The notes under the pieces: generated by a model
What the model was told of the DNA's origin: nothing
Databases searched by the model: none
What the model saw: the letters and a program-made list of their open reading frames with translations, nothing else
In this document: positions 35,591 through 45,879 of the stretch, one piece after another
How the letters are laid out: each line of letters begins with the position of its first letter
Numbering within the stretch: the stretch's first letter is position 1
Assembly: GCF_028372415.1 (NCBI RefSeq)
Contig: NC_092872.1
Span: forward strand, 392,978,853-393,042,852
Direction: 5' to 3'
Source of the DNA: Notamacropus eugenii
Taxonomy: Eukaryota; Chordata; Mammalia; Diprotodontia; Macropodidae
DNA length: 64,000 nt
Program-made: the position numbers and the translations under genes

Positions 35591-36079
35591 CTCATACATA
35601 CAGTGCTTTCTGTATTCTGTTAATAACCTAAATCCTATAGGTCATCTAGCAGTGACTTGGTAGAACATGAAGTTCGGCATAAATTTAACTCTGCTATTTC
35701 TTTATAATTCTTCCCTGTTAGGTATTAATCATATTCCATAATTACCTGCTAATGAGGAGCATACCACAAGACAATAATGTCAAGACAAGAGTTCCTGTAC
35801 CATTTGTCTAAATATTCAGATTAAGTTTAAAACAAAAATCATTGTTTGTCTTCCTGATGTGTCCAAAAGTTACATGTAAATTATCTGATGGGAGCATTAT
35901 CTATAAATTTCTGGAAGAAATCGTTTGGAAGATAATTTCTAGTTCTCTGAAGAATATGCCAAAAGATGTCAGAAAAGGAGCACATGTGTTATTTAGAAAC
36001 AGGAAATTTCATAGAGTTCAATGAAGAAAATCATTGTTTTGCCCTCATGTTGAATTCAAATTACTTTCAGATGTGTTCC
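35591..36079. other. Intergenic DNA, nothing recognised
   Basis: AT-rich. The frame at 35842-36024 has no motif. Confidence 0.5.
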
Positions 36080-36175
36080 TTCTTTTGTTATCTCCCACTC
36101 ACTATAATAATCTTATGAAGCAAATATGGCAGGCATTATTATCCCTAGAGAAATTGAGGCACAAAAGGAATGAAT
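36080..36175 (-). repeat. MIR-like SINE fragment, minus strand
   Basis: 'ataataatcttatgaagcaa', 'ggcattattatccctagaga' and 'aattgaggcac' are the complement of the MIR 3' half. Confidence 0.6.
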
Positions 36176-36403
36176 GTCTCCATATAAAGACAGAGAAAAT
36201 CATAGTCATCTGATACTGAAGGCCAGTTCTGCCATAAATTCATACATGGACTTCAACCAAGGATAGTTTCTTAGAGGGTGGAAGGGGGAAAAATTTCTTA
36301 TCAATTGAGAAAGATGAAAGAACTACAGTCAATTTTTTGGGTAGGAACATTAAAAACTTGGTATGTGCAATACACATTGTACTGTGGGAGATAAAGAATA
36401 TTA

Positions 36404-36602
36404 CATGCACATATATACATATGTATGTATGCATATATGTATATGCATGTATACATATATACACACATTTTGTTCGTGTGTATAAATGTATGTATGCATA
36501 TACATACCTGTGTGTATAGGTATGTGTGTATACATACATGTGTATATATACATGTACAAATGTGTATGTGTGTATACATACATATGTGTATATATATATA
36601 TG
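36404..36602. repeat. Degenerate (TATG/TACA)n microsatellite
   Basis: About 200 bp of ATAC, ATGT and GTGT units. It gives spurious Tyr/His/Ile-rich frames on both strands. Confidence 0.9.
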
Positions 36603-36634
36603 ATGGAGTATATTAAGAAGTTTCTAGTTCAAAC

Positions 36635-36930
36635 TCTTCAGGTTGATTAAGGAAATAGAACAAGGGAAGTACAAAAACTTGCCCAAGGCAACACAGATAA
36701 TAAATGACAGGTAGGATTTGAACCTAAATCCCCTGACTCTAAATTCAGGGTTATTTCCACTGTATCATGCTGACTCTCTAAAAGCATAAAGATGAAGACA
36801 TGCTTAACGTTTTGTTGTTGTTATTTTGTTGTTGCTTATTTGTTTTTGTCTTTGAGAAGTTTGTAATCTAATAAAGATGATAAAAACCTGTACACAAATA
36901 AAATGTATTACAAGTTATAAGTGAATAAAA
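36635..36930 (-). repeat. MIR-like then L2-like fragments, minus strand
   Basis: 36640-36785: 'aacttgcccaaggcaacaca' and 'ggatttgaacctaaatcccc' are the complement of a MIR core. 36790-36930: 'ttgagaagtttgtaatctaa' then 'cctgtacacaaataaaatg' is the complement of an L2 3' block. Confidence 0.55.
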
Positions 36931-37379
36931 AGTGAAAAGGACTATGAGATCAGATGAGGGAGTTGAATGAGCCTAAATGGTAACCCACTGTCAGATATAT
37001 TGGATAGAGCCCACAATGTATGCTTCTGTATTCTTGCCTTGAGCTCATAGAGTTATAGGAAAAGAGAGATTGAATTCCTTAAAAAAGTTGGATGATATCA
37101 GCTAAGCACACCTCTCCACTAAGATTTCTGAGAAATGACCAAAATGGGGGTATGTGGCAGCAGCAACTTGCTTAGAGATCTATTAAATAGATATGAAAAT
37201 AAAAACTTTGTCATGGAGAAGTTGTGACTTGTCCAAGGCCACACAACTAATAAGTTTCATGAGAAGATTTGAGCCTAGGTTTTGTATTGTTGTATTTTTT
37301 TCCTTAATTTGAAGAACTTTCCCATTCATGAATAAGCCCAAGTTACCTGTTTAAATCGCATGAAAGCTTGAGTCACATG
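36931..37379. other. Intergenic DNA with a MIR-like minus fragment at 37200-37290
   Basis: 'gttgtgacttgtccaaggcc' followed by 'acacaactaataag' marks the MIR fragment. The rest is unassigned. Confidence 0.5.
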
Positions 37380-37775
37380 AGTCTAGGGTGGGAGGAATTT
37401 GCTGAAGGAGTGGAGCGGGAAGGTTGGAGCAGAGCTGAGAATAAATTGGTCAGAACAGTCAGAACTGAGGGAGAGAGAGAAAGCAGGCAACCGGCTAGCA
37501 GGAGTGGGAGAACTTGTTTGTGATTTTGTCTAAGGGAGCCTGCTTGTAATTTATTTAAGGAAACTGGTTTATGGGAAGGCAATAGCAGAGGGAAGGCTTG
37601 GGGACGGTAGTGCCCTCTGCGTTGTTATTGTGTATGAATTTCTTTGTTGCTGTGATATATTTGACTTTCTGATGCTGTGATTCAGTTTTCTAGTGTTTGA
37701 ATAAATATTTTGGTTCAGTCTTCCATGTGGAGAGTCTGTTCTATATCGAGATTCAGAATGGTGTCAGTATATATG
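37380..37775 (+). repeat. Possible LTR-like element, plus strand
   Basis: A moderately GC-rich block is followed by a T-rich part with an AATAAA at 37700-37705 and then 'cttccatgtggagagtctgt', an arrangement seen at LTR R/U5 regions. I could not find both termini, a target duplication or retroviral coding sequence. A processed transcript end is an alternative. Confidence 0.3.
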
Positions 37776-38498
37776 TTGCAGGCACTGTGAATATCACATT
37801 GGTGCTACAGTGACAGCTCTTTCATCTGGAATGAGGCTCAGAGAAGTTAAATGACTTTTTTCATGTTGGGGAAGAGAAATTCTAATGAGAATTATGTGGG
37901 CTACATCAATACTTTCGTATTTTGCTCTTGTTAAAAGGAAGACACACAGAACACATGGTATAAAAAATTCCTCTACTAATACACGAAACTTCATTCCTCT
38001 ACATTTATGCAAAATATAATCTTGTTCAAAGATACTGTTGAAGAATGACATGGAATTGATTATGGAATATTTTTCAATACTTTTTGAACAGGAAATAAGA
38101 TCTTTAAAACAATGTTCAAGGGTGTAAGAGAGAAACGTGGATGAAAGATATAAAATCTATTGCTTTACTAACAAATGAATTGCAAAAATAGTTTCAACTC
38201 TTGGAACGAATTATTCCATTTCCAAACCTAAAACAAATGGTATAATCAGCTTTATGCCACACTTAAGTGTTTTATGCCACTTTATCTTATAGTATTGAAT
38301 TAACATTTATCTGACATTTCTATGTAATCATTTTGGGAATGATCCTATAAATAATTAAATAAAATAAGAATAGAATGACCTCACAAACATAGGTAATATT
38401 CATTCTCAATAGATCTAAGTAGAGGCAGATGCAGCCACTCTGGGTGACCTTGTCAGCTGGTTCTTCATGAAATATATTTTTTCTCTTCTATGGCTAGG
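37776..38498. other. Intergenic DNA with a short MIR-like minus fragment at 37810-37870
   Basis: 'gaatgaggctcagagaagtt' followed by 'aaatgact' marks the MIR fragment. Nothing else is recognised. Confidence 0.45.
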
Positions 38499-38570
38499 AG
38501 GGAGAGAGGCAGACAGATGGATAGACAGACAGAGAGAGAGACAGAGAGAGACACAGAGAGAGAGAGAGAA
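38499..38570. repeat. (GA)n/(GACA)n microsatellite
   Basis: GAGAG and GACAGA units of degenerate register over about 70 bp. Confidence 0.9.
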
Positions 38571-38699
38571 ATGTCTTGTGTGATAAAGTGGTGAATGTTT
38601 TCTTTTGTCAAGACCTATGATTTCACCCATGTAGGAAAATCTAAATGAGAAAATTCCCTATATTAAAACATTATAAACTAAAAGTTTTAGTGAATTGAC

Positions 38700-38805
38700 T
38701 TAGAACTTTAGCAAGTAATAAAGATAATATATATAAGAGGTAGGACTTGTTCCTTCTTTTGCAGCATATCTTTCATCCACTACACCACACTGCAGCTAAA
38801 TGAAT
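38700..38805 (-). repeat. MIR-like SINE fragment, minus strand
   Basis: 'agaggtaggacttgttcctt' and 'catccactacaccacactgc' are the complement of a MIR head region. Confidence 0.5.
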
Positions 38806-38904
38806 ACACACCTTTTTTATAGAAAATTATTACTGTACATATCTAAGACTGCCTAAGGAAAGGTCATAACTGAGTCTTGGTGGCAAAGGAACAATTGCAT
38901 AAGC

Positions 38905-38986
38905 AACCAATCCCATTATCAATCAACACTAAGTGCTTACTATGTACCAAATACTGTATGTACTACACACTAATGATGATAGATAG

Positions 38987-39037
<51 letters not shown>

Positions 39038-39200
39038 GTAGGTAGATAGATAGATAGATAAATTATAGATAGATAGGTAGATAGATAACAATTTTTACCC
39101 TTAAAAATTTATATTCTATCAGGAGAAACAAAATGTGGGCATACATAAATCTAACTTATATACAAAGAAAGTATAAGATAATATTTAGACTACATTAGGT
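38905..39200 (-). repeat. L2-like 3' end split by a GATA microsatellite, minus strand
   Basis: 'caacactaagtgcttactat' and 'gtaccaaatactgtatgtac' precede the microsatellite. 'acccttaaaaatttatattc' and 'ggagaaacaaaatgtgggca' follow it and continue the complement of the L2 3' block. Confidence 0.6.
38979..39088. repeat. (GATA)n microsatellite with GGTA interruptions
   Basis: About 25 units. It is the longest of three GATA arrays in the window. Confidence 0.95.
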
Positions 39201-39789
39201 AATATGTCAGCAGCTGCAGGAATGAAGAAAAACTTAACTTTGAGATGTTTTGGAGGGATTTCAATATCATATTCCATCAGGTAAAGGAGCTAGGACAACA
39301 TCCAGGGTCTGGCAGTGATCAATTACTCAGCAAAGTTGAGCACAATATTTCAGGCAAGGAGATGGAGATTCAATGAAATAAGGTATTTTCAGACCTTTCT
39401 GATGAGAAGACCAGAGCTCAATAGAAAATTCGATCTCATAACACAGGACTCAAGATAGGAGTAACAAGGTAAACAGAGGGAAAAATTAGTATTCAATATG
39501 GGCAAATTTTTTAGATCCCTATTAGGGAAGATGATACTTGTCAATGTTGAGAATTCTGTATTTATTATGACATATAAAAGGGATATACATAGATAGAGGG
39601 AGAGGGTAAAACGTAAATGATGTCATGATAACAAATGTGATTTAAGGGTGCAAAGGGATTGTAATAGGAGATGTGTAAAGGAGGAGGCAGAGAAAGGTAA
39701 ATTATATCACAGGAAGAGGCACAAAAATATATTACAGTAGAGGGAAAGAGGGGAGGGGGATGAGCTATGTTTGAAAGTTACTCTCATCA

Positions 39790-39997
39790 ATCTTTTAAAG
39801 TAGAAACTGCAAGGTCCTATGTGATCCTGACTCTTCCTCCTCGATATTTGATTTGTTTCTTTCTGGTTGCCTGCAATATTTTCTCCTTCACTTGATAGTT
39901 CTGGAATTTGGCAATGATATTCCTTGGTGTTTTTAGGTTGGGATCCCTTTCAGGAGGTGAACGGTTGATTCTTTCTATGACTGTTTTGCCCTATGGA
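39790..39997 (-). other. Inverted L1 ORF1 segment inside the rearranged L1
   Basis: The minus strand reads as ORF1 RRM/C-terminal-domain coding sequence ('ggcaatgatattccttggtg' is the complement of the NIIAKF region). It sits between two plus-strand spacer pieces and replaces about 150 bp of spacer. Confidence 0.85.
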
Positions 39998-40119
39998 GAG
40001 AAGATTGAGGGAGATGGTGATCAAAAATTATAACTCTATTTTACAGGGAAAGGGAGAACTGAAAGCATAAATGGGGAAAGGGGGAAGGAAGGAAAGACCC
40101 AGATAGTAATCATAACTGT

Positions 40120-41440
40120 GAATATGAATGGGATGAACTCTCCCATAAAACAGAGAAGGATAGTAGAATGGATTAAAGCCGTAATCCAACAATATGTTGC
40201 TTACAAGAAACACACTTGAAATGGTGGCATAAGCACAGAGTAGAAGAAAAAGGCTGGAGCAGAATACATTGTGCTTTAGCTGATGTAAAAAAAGCAGGGA
40301 TAGCAACCCTAATCTCACACAAAGCAAAAGCAGAAACAGACATAATTAAGACATAAGGAAGGAAACTATAACCTACTAAAAAGCACCACAGACAACAAAG
40401 CAATTTCATTACTAAAAATATATGCTCCAAGAGGTACAGCATCCACATTTTCAGAGGAGAAGGTAAGGGAGTTACAGGAAGAAACAAAAAATAAAACTGT
40501 ATTACTGTGGGACCTCAACTTCCTCCTCTCTGAACTTGATAAATCTAACTTCAAAATAAACAACAAAAAAGTTAAAGAGGTGAATAAACTTCTTCATAAG
40601 GTAGATATGATAGATCTCTTGGGAAAACTGAATGGGGATAGAAAGGAATATACCTTTTTTTCAGCTATTTTTGACATATATACAAAAATTTACCATGTAC
40701 TAGGTCATAAAATCCTCATAATCCAGTGCAGAAAGGAAAAGAGTGTCAATGCATCCTTCTCAGAACATAATGTAATAAAAATTATATGTAATCAAAGAAC
40801 ATGGAAAGATAAACCAAAAATTAGGTGAAAACTAGATAATCTAAACCTGAAGAATGAGTGAGTTAAACCACAAATCGTAGAAACAATCAAAAATTTCATT
40901 CAAGAGAATGATAATAGTGAGACAAGCTACCAAATCTTATGGGACACTGCAAAAGACTGTTTGACCCTTCTGCTGATCCCACTGTTCCCGGACTGGTTAA
41001 CATGACAAAACAGGAAGATGATAAATGTTGGAGAAGATGTGGAAGAGTTGGAACACTAATTCATTGTTGGAGCTGTTGGAGCTGATCTAACCATTCTGGA
41101 GAGCAATTTGGAACTATGCCCAAAGGGCTACAAAAATGTGCATACCCTTTGACTCAACAATGTTGCTTGTGGGACTGTGTGCCAAAGAGTTCACAGAAAT
41201 GGGAAAGGGTCCCACATATGCAAAAATATTTATAGCAGCTCTCTTTGTGGTGGCCCAAAACTGGAAATCAAGGGGATGCCCATCAGTTGGGGAATGGCTG
41301 AGCAAGTTGTGGTGTATGAATGTAATGGAATACTATTGTGCTATAAGAAATGATTAACAGGAAGAATTCAGAGAGGCCTGGAAAGACTTATTTGAATTGA
41401 TGCTGAGTGTGCACAACATCAACCACAGTATGTGGGGAAT
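40120..41440 (+). pseudogene. L1 ORF2 pseudogene with 2.5-kb deletion
   Basis: The endonuclease part (40120-40954) includes an open piece at 40580-40828 in which the SDH motif reads SEH. The C-terminal part (about 40995-41440) keeps an open piece at 41136-41357 matching the end of ORF2. The whole reverse-transcriptase palm is absent. Confidence 0.8.
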
Positions 41441-41869
41441 TTTTCTGGTAAAGTACTTCATTGCAATGCAAAGACTTAAAAAATTTCCAATGGACTCGAG
41501 GCAAAACATCTTCCACATCCAGAGAAAGAACTATGGAATTGGATCGCAGAATGAAGCAGACCATTATCTTTTGTATTATGTTTTGTTTTGTTTGTTTTAT
41601 GTTGTCTCCCGTTCATTTTAATTCTTGTATGCAACATGACTATGGTGGAAATGTATTTAATAGGAATGTATGTGTAGAACCTATGGAAGATTGCACATTG
41701 TCTCAGGGAGGTAGTGGGGAGGGAGAGGGAAAGTGGAGGGAATGAGGGGAAAAAAATCTAAAATATATGAAAGTGGTTGTAGAACACTGGAAACAAATAA
41801 AATAATTTAATAAATATATATACAAAATATATAATACAAATTTCAATTTTTATTCTCTCCCCTTCCCTA

Positions 41870-42640
41870 GACATGGTTAATATTTGATGAAAACATACAC
41901 ATATGCGTGTGTGTGTATATGTGAAAAATTTTTTATAAATGCTCCTACTTATTGCTTCCTTCTCTGGATACAGATAGTGCCTTTCTTCATATGTTCTTCA
42001 TAATTAATTTAGATATTGTTAATAGTCAATATGACTCATGTTCAGTCATTCTAAAAGCAATATTGCTGTTACTGTATGCAGTGTTCTCTTGTTTCTGCTT
42101 ATTTCACTCTTCATTTTTTGTGTGTCTTTCCATGTTTTTCTGAGGTTGTTGAGGTCATCATTTCTTATACTACAGTAGTATTCCATCCCAAATGGTTAAA
42201 GGATATGAACATGAACATTTGTGAATTACATCAATCATTTCATTCTTCAAATATAATAAAGGAGGTAAAAATTATGGTATAAAATTTTGAAAAAAACCTT
42301 TTCAACATCTATTGTTATAACTATACACACTTTCATTATTTATTTTATTACCATGATTTATATTTATTAAATATATTTTTTAAATTTTGTTTAATCAATT
42401 CTATATTTCTGATAAAGTCTAAATTTTTTGTAGTCCATAATCTTTCTTGCTTTTCATTGTAGTCTGCTTGCAAATAGTTTATTTAAATCTTGTGCATCTA
42501 TGTTCATTAGGGATATTACTTTATAGCTTTCCATTCCCTGTTTTCTTTCTATACTATAGGTATTAATACCATATTTTCCTCAACAAACAATATTTAAAAG
42601 GTCACCTTTTTTCTTATTTTTGCAAACATTTTTCTCCATT
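41870..42640 (-). mobile_element. Old L1 fragment, mostly minus strand, rearranged
   Basis: 'cagtgttctcttgtttctgc', 'tttccatgtttttctgaggt' and 'cagtagtattccat' (42070-42186) are the complement of the L1 ORF2 end. 42455-42640 ('cttgtgcatctatgttcatt') is the complement of the RT coding block seen at 21360. Between them, 'aaatggttaaaggatatgaa' at about 42190 matches the plus-strand ORF2 text at 46525, so this copy has been rearranged. Confidence 0.6.
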
Positions 42641-42689
42641 CTTGTATGTCACATGCAACTTCCTTTCTGGTATTGAAATAGTTAAATAA

Positions 42690-42884
42690 TCACAATATTC
42701 TGTCTCTAATCCCCATGCCTTTTCACTGATTATATGATACAATGTCTAAAATGTCCTTAGACTTCCAGCCTTCCCTCAAGATTCACCTAAATAACCATCT
42801 TCTGTGGGAAGTCTCTTCAATTACCCCCAGATTCTATAGCTTTCCCTTGTGAGTTTTTCCTTTGTTCTGTATATATATCCTGTA
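42690..42884 (+). repeat. L2 LINE 3' region, left half, plus strand
   Basis: 'ccccatgccttttcactgat', 'ttagacttccagccttccct' and 'cttctgtgggaagtctcttc' follow the order of the L2 3' coding end and 3' UTR. It is interrupted by the RTE insertion and resumes at 45683. Confidence 0.6.
42874..42884 (+). repeat. Target-site duplication, left copy (RTE)
   Basis: tatatcctgta, identical to 45672-45682, lies within L2 sequence. Confidence 0.8.
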
Positions 42885-42919
42885 GCAAAAATTTTTGCCA
42901 GCAATGACTAAGAAAGAGA

Positions 42920-44148
42920 CCCCCCCCACCCCACCCTGTGATTGTCACAGGGCAATCTATTCCATTTACCTTTATAGAGATGGACAATGCAGGCATCCTT
43001 GAATTCCTGGAGCTAACCTCTTCTTGCTATATAACCTGGAAAATTTCAGTCAGCTTTTGTATAAACAATGGTCGCCCTAACTTGTAAATCTCAGCTGGAA
43101 TAGAATCAGCACCAGGTGCTTTCCCACATGAAAAGAACCTAATGGTTCTCAAAATCTCTTCTTCAGTTAGATGTTCAGTTGAGCAGGGATTGACTTCAAA
43201 CTGAGGTAAATGGTTAATGGCCTCAGCATTGATTGATGATGGTCATGGAGGACACTATGGAAGTGTTCAGCCCATCTGTCTAGGATCATATCTTTATCAC
43301 TAATCAATGTGGCTCCATCAGCACTGAGCAGTTGTGATGCACCACAGGTTTTTGGTCCATAAATAGCTATCAGGGAATCATAAAAGCCCTTTGGATTGTT
43401 ACTAGCAGCATAAAAATGAATTTCACCTGCTTTCTTACTGAGCTAGGAATCCTGCATCTCTCCAAATTTTGCTTGTACTTTGCTTTTGATGGAATTAAAT
43501 GCTGCCTTCTTAGAGGTGGTCAAACTAAACTGCTGGTAAATCTTGTGGAGTTCTCATTTTTCATTTATGAGCTTCTGAATTTTCCCATTATATTCATCAA
43601 ACCAGTCTTGTTGTTTTTGAGTGTTCTGACCCAGATGAGCAAATGCAGTGCCGTACAGCAAATCTCTGAAAGGTGCCTACTCCTGTTTTGCTCCACTATT
43701 GCTAACTGTGTGTTGGTTCAACTTTCCCTCCAAGTTAGCAACAGACTATTCAAGCTCAGAGAGGAGTTCGAATTTGTTGACATTAATTCTTCTGGTAGTC
43801 ATTTTGCTTTGGGGGCAGCACTTTTGATGAATGCAAATATTTAGCTTTGAAAGGATAAGTCTATGATCAGTGCAGCACTCTGCACCACACATTGTCTTTG
43901 TCACTCTCACATCTTGTCTGTCTCTTCTCTTTACAATCACATAGTATATTAGATGACAATGTTTGTGCAAGGGTGTATCTATGAAGTTTCACTGCATTTA
44001 GGTAAATGGAAAACAATGTTTGTGATGAAGTCATGAGATGCACATGTCTTCTGCTGTTGCTGATTCCAACTTCTTTCTTCCATAGGACTCCCTGCCAAGT
44101 CTGGTAGTCTGAGCCTACTCTACATTAAAGTCACCCAGAATTATAATT
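42920..44148 (-). pseudogene. RTE endonuclease and RT N-terminal part, inverted, decayed
   Basis: Read downward from about 44148, it shows a GDFN-type endonuclease motif near 44140, a HCHLIYYVIVKRRDRQDVRVT block and CTDHRLIL (43970-43746), then the linker with LISDKDMILDRWAEHF near 43300 and the RT start near 43150-42950. The GDFN and DHR motifs are recognisable, but stops and indels break the frame. Confidence 0.75.
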
Positions 44149-44154
44149 CTTGCT

Positions 44155-45600
44155 AGAATCCTCCTTAATAGGCTGATCCTTCACCTGGAAGATGGTCATA
44201 TACCTGAGAGCCAGTGTCACCTCAGAAAGGGTCAAGGAACAGTTGATATGGTGTTTCCTGCCTGTCAACTGCAGGAGAAATGTCTGGAGCAGAAAACATT
44301 TATAGATCTGACCAAGGTTTTTGACACTTCTAGAAGTGACACTTCTAGTAATAGAAAATTATGTCAAAATTTGGTTGCCCAGAGAAGTTCATCAGTATTG
44401 TATGTCAATTTCATGATGGCATGTTTGCCTGGATTCTAGATAGTGGACCATGCTTTCATGCTTTTCCAGTCACCAATGGAGTGAAACATGGTTGTGTGTT
44501 TGCTCCCATGCTTTTTGGCATGATGTTTTCCAACATGTTGTCAAATGCTTTCAATGAGGATGAACACAGAATCAAGGTCAACTACCATACTGATAGTAAG
44601 TTCAATTTGAAGAGGCTACAAGCCAAGACCAAAGTGGAGGTAATGCTGGTGCCTGATTTTCTGTTTGCAGATGATTGTGCACTCAATGCAGCCTCTGAAG
44701 CTGAGATACAACAAAGTATGGATCATTTCTCTGCTGCCTGTGCTAATTTTGGCCTAATAATTAACACCAAGAAAACTCAGGTGCTCCATCAGACACCACC
44801 CCACCATCCATACATGGAACCATCAAGTACATCAAATGGAGAAGTTTTGAATGCTGTGAATAAGTTCATTTACCTTGGTAGTATAGTTTCCAGGAATGTA
44901 TATGTTGACAATGAGGTTGAGGCACACATTGCCAGAGTGAGCTCAGTGTTTGGGAGGGTCTGAAGAAAAGTTTGGGGTAGAAGAGGTATTAGACTACTAC
45001 TCAGATTGAAGGTCTACAGAGCCGTTGTGCTGACCTCATTGTTGTATGGCTGTGAAACATGGACAGTCTACCAGCACCATGTCAGGAAACTGAATCACTT
45101 CCATTTGAACTGTGTTAGGAAGATTCTGAGGGTCACCTGGCAGGATAAACTACCAGACATTGAAGTCCTTGCTCAAGCTGAACTACCAAACATTCAAACT
45201 ATGCTTCAGAGAGCACAACTCCAATAAGCTGGCCACATTGTTTGATTGCAAAATGTACACTTGCCAAAAAGATGATTTTATGAAGAACTCACATGGGGCA
45301 GGCAATCACAAGGTGGTTAGAAGAAGCAATACAAGGACACTCTCAATGTCCCTCTCAAGAATTTTAGATTTGATTGTGCAACATGGGAGACACTGGCACA
45401 GCACTGCTCAGCATAGAATGCCCACATCAGAAAAGGTACTGTGCTCTATCAGCAAAACAGAATTGAGACAGCACAAAGCAAATGTGGGATGCACAAATTT
45501 GGAGCATCAATCCCAAATATTCACACAGAATATCTGTGTCCAACCTGTGGTAGAGCATTCTGAACTCATATTGGTCTGATGAGCCACAGTCTGACATACT
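44155..45600 (+). pseudogene. RTE reverse transcriptase and C-terminal part
   Basis: This is the second part of the same ORF. An open stretch at 44361-44963 (200 codons) carries the NGVKHGCVFAPMLF block and an intact FADD catalytic motif (DFLFADDCALNA, about residues 96-107). After a TGA at 44961-44963, the next piece at 45006-45227 carries LLYGCETWTVY and LRKL-type C-terminal sequence. The extreme C-terminus near 45535-45590 reads CPTCGRAF, a stop, then THIGLMSH, a C2H2-like finger with its stop where an arginine codon is expected (CGA to TGA is the simplest explanation). At least three lesions make it inactive. Confidence 0.8.
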
Positions 45601-45671
45601 GAAACTTCATTTTATCATGGTGATGTCATTTTGGTCCTCTTGGAGAATGAAGGAGTATGATCAACCAAGCC

Positions 45672-45682
45672 TATATCCTGTA
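45672..45682 (+). repeat. Target-site duplication, right copy (RTE)
   Basis: tatatcctgta, identical to 42874-42884. Confidence 0.8.
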
Positions 45683-45875
45683 TATACTTGGTTATTTTCA
45701 TGTGTATTTACCCCATTATGATGTTAGCTTTTTCAGGGCAGGATCTTTCTTTTGAATTTTTGTTTTGTTTTGCTTTATTTGTTTTTACTGCTTTCATTTT
45801 CCTGCCTTTAATTTCTGTATCCCTAGAACTTGGTGTGTGAGAGGTCATGAATACTAATAAATGCTGTTGGAAAAG
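45683..45875 (+). repeat. L2 LINE 3' end, right half, plus strand
   Basis: Continues the copy interrupted at 42884: 'tatgatgttagctttttcag', 'tctgtatccctagaacttgg' and 'actaataaatgctgttgg', the L2 tail order. Confidence 0.6.
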
Positions 45876-45879
45876 TTCA

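Larger units (their letters stand above)
39240..41825 (+). mobile_element. L1 LINE, rearranged, plus strand
   Basis: Blocks relative to the 7-kb copy, in order: the end of ORF1 (from about 48938) and the first part of the spacer at 39240-39788; an inverted ORF1 segment (complement of about 48735-48933) at 39790-39997; the end of the spacer and the first part of ORF2 at 39998-40954; about 36 nt of sequence that is not L1; then the ORF2 C-terminal block and 3' UTR at about 40991-41825, with an 'aaacaaataaaataattt' tail. About 2.5 kb of ORF2 is missing at the filler. Confidence 0.85.
42885..45671 (+). mobile_element. RTE-clade (BovB-like) LINE with inverted 5' half
   Basis: 42885 to about 44148 is on the minus strand and encodes the endonuclease C-terminal half through the start of the reverse transcriptase. 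About 44148-45671 is on the plus strand and encodes the rest of RT, the C-terminal region and the short 3' UTR ('ggtcctcttggagaatgaag'). The inner end of the inverted block is the endonuclease GDFN region, and its outer end stops at the same protein position where the plus part begins. An exact 11-bp duplication flanks the whole. This is the arrangement expected from twin priming during target-primed reverse transcription. Confidence 0.85.

Noticed and set aside
36240..36616. Tyr/His/Ile-rich proteins on both strands
   Set aside because: All are translations of the TATG/TACA microsatellite.
28245..38900. Host exon or processed pseudogene in the LINE-poor stretch
   Set aside because: No frame shows a recognisable domain and no splice-bounded reading frame could be supported by eye.
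43416..43844. 142-codon plus frame resembling a membrane protein
   Set aside because: It lies opposite the inverted RTE endonuclease/linker coding strand and is a shadow frame.
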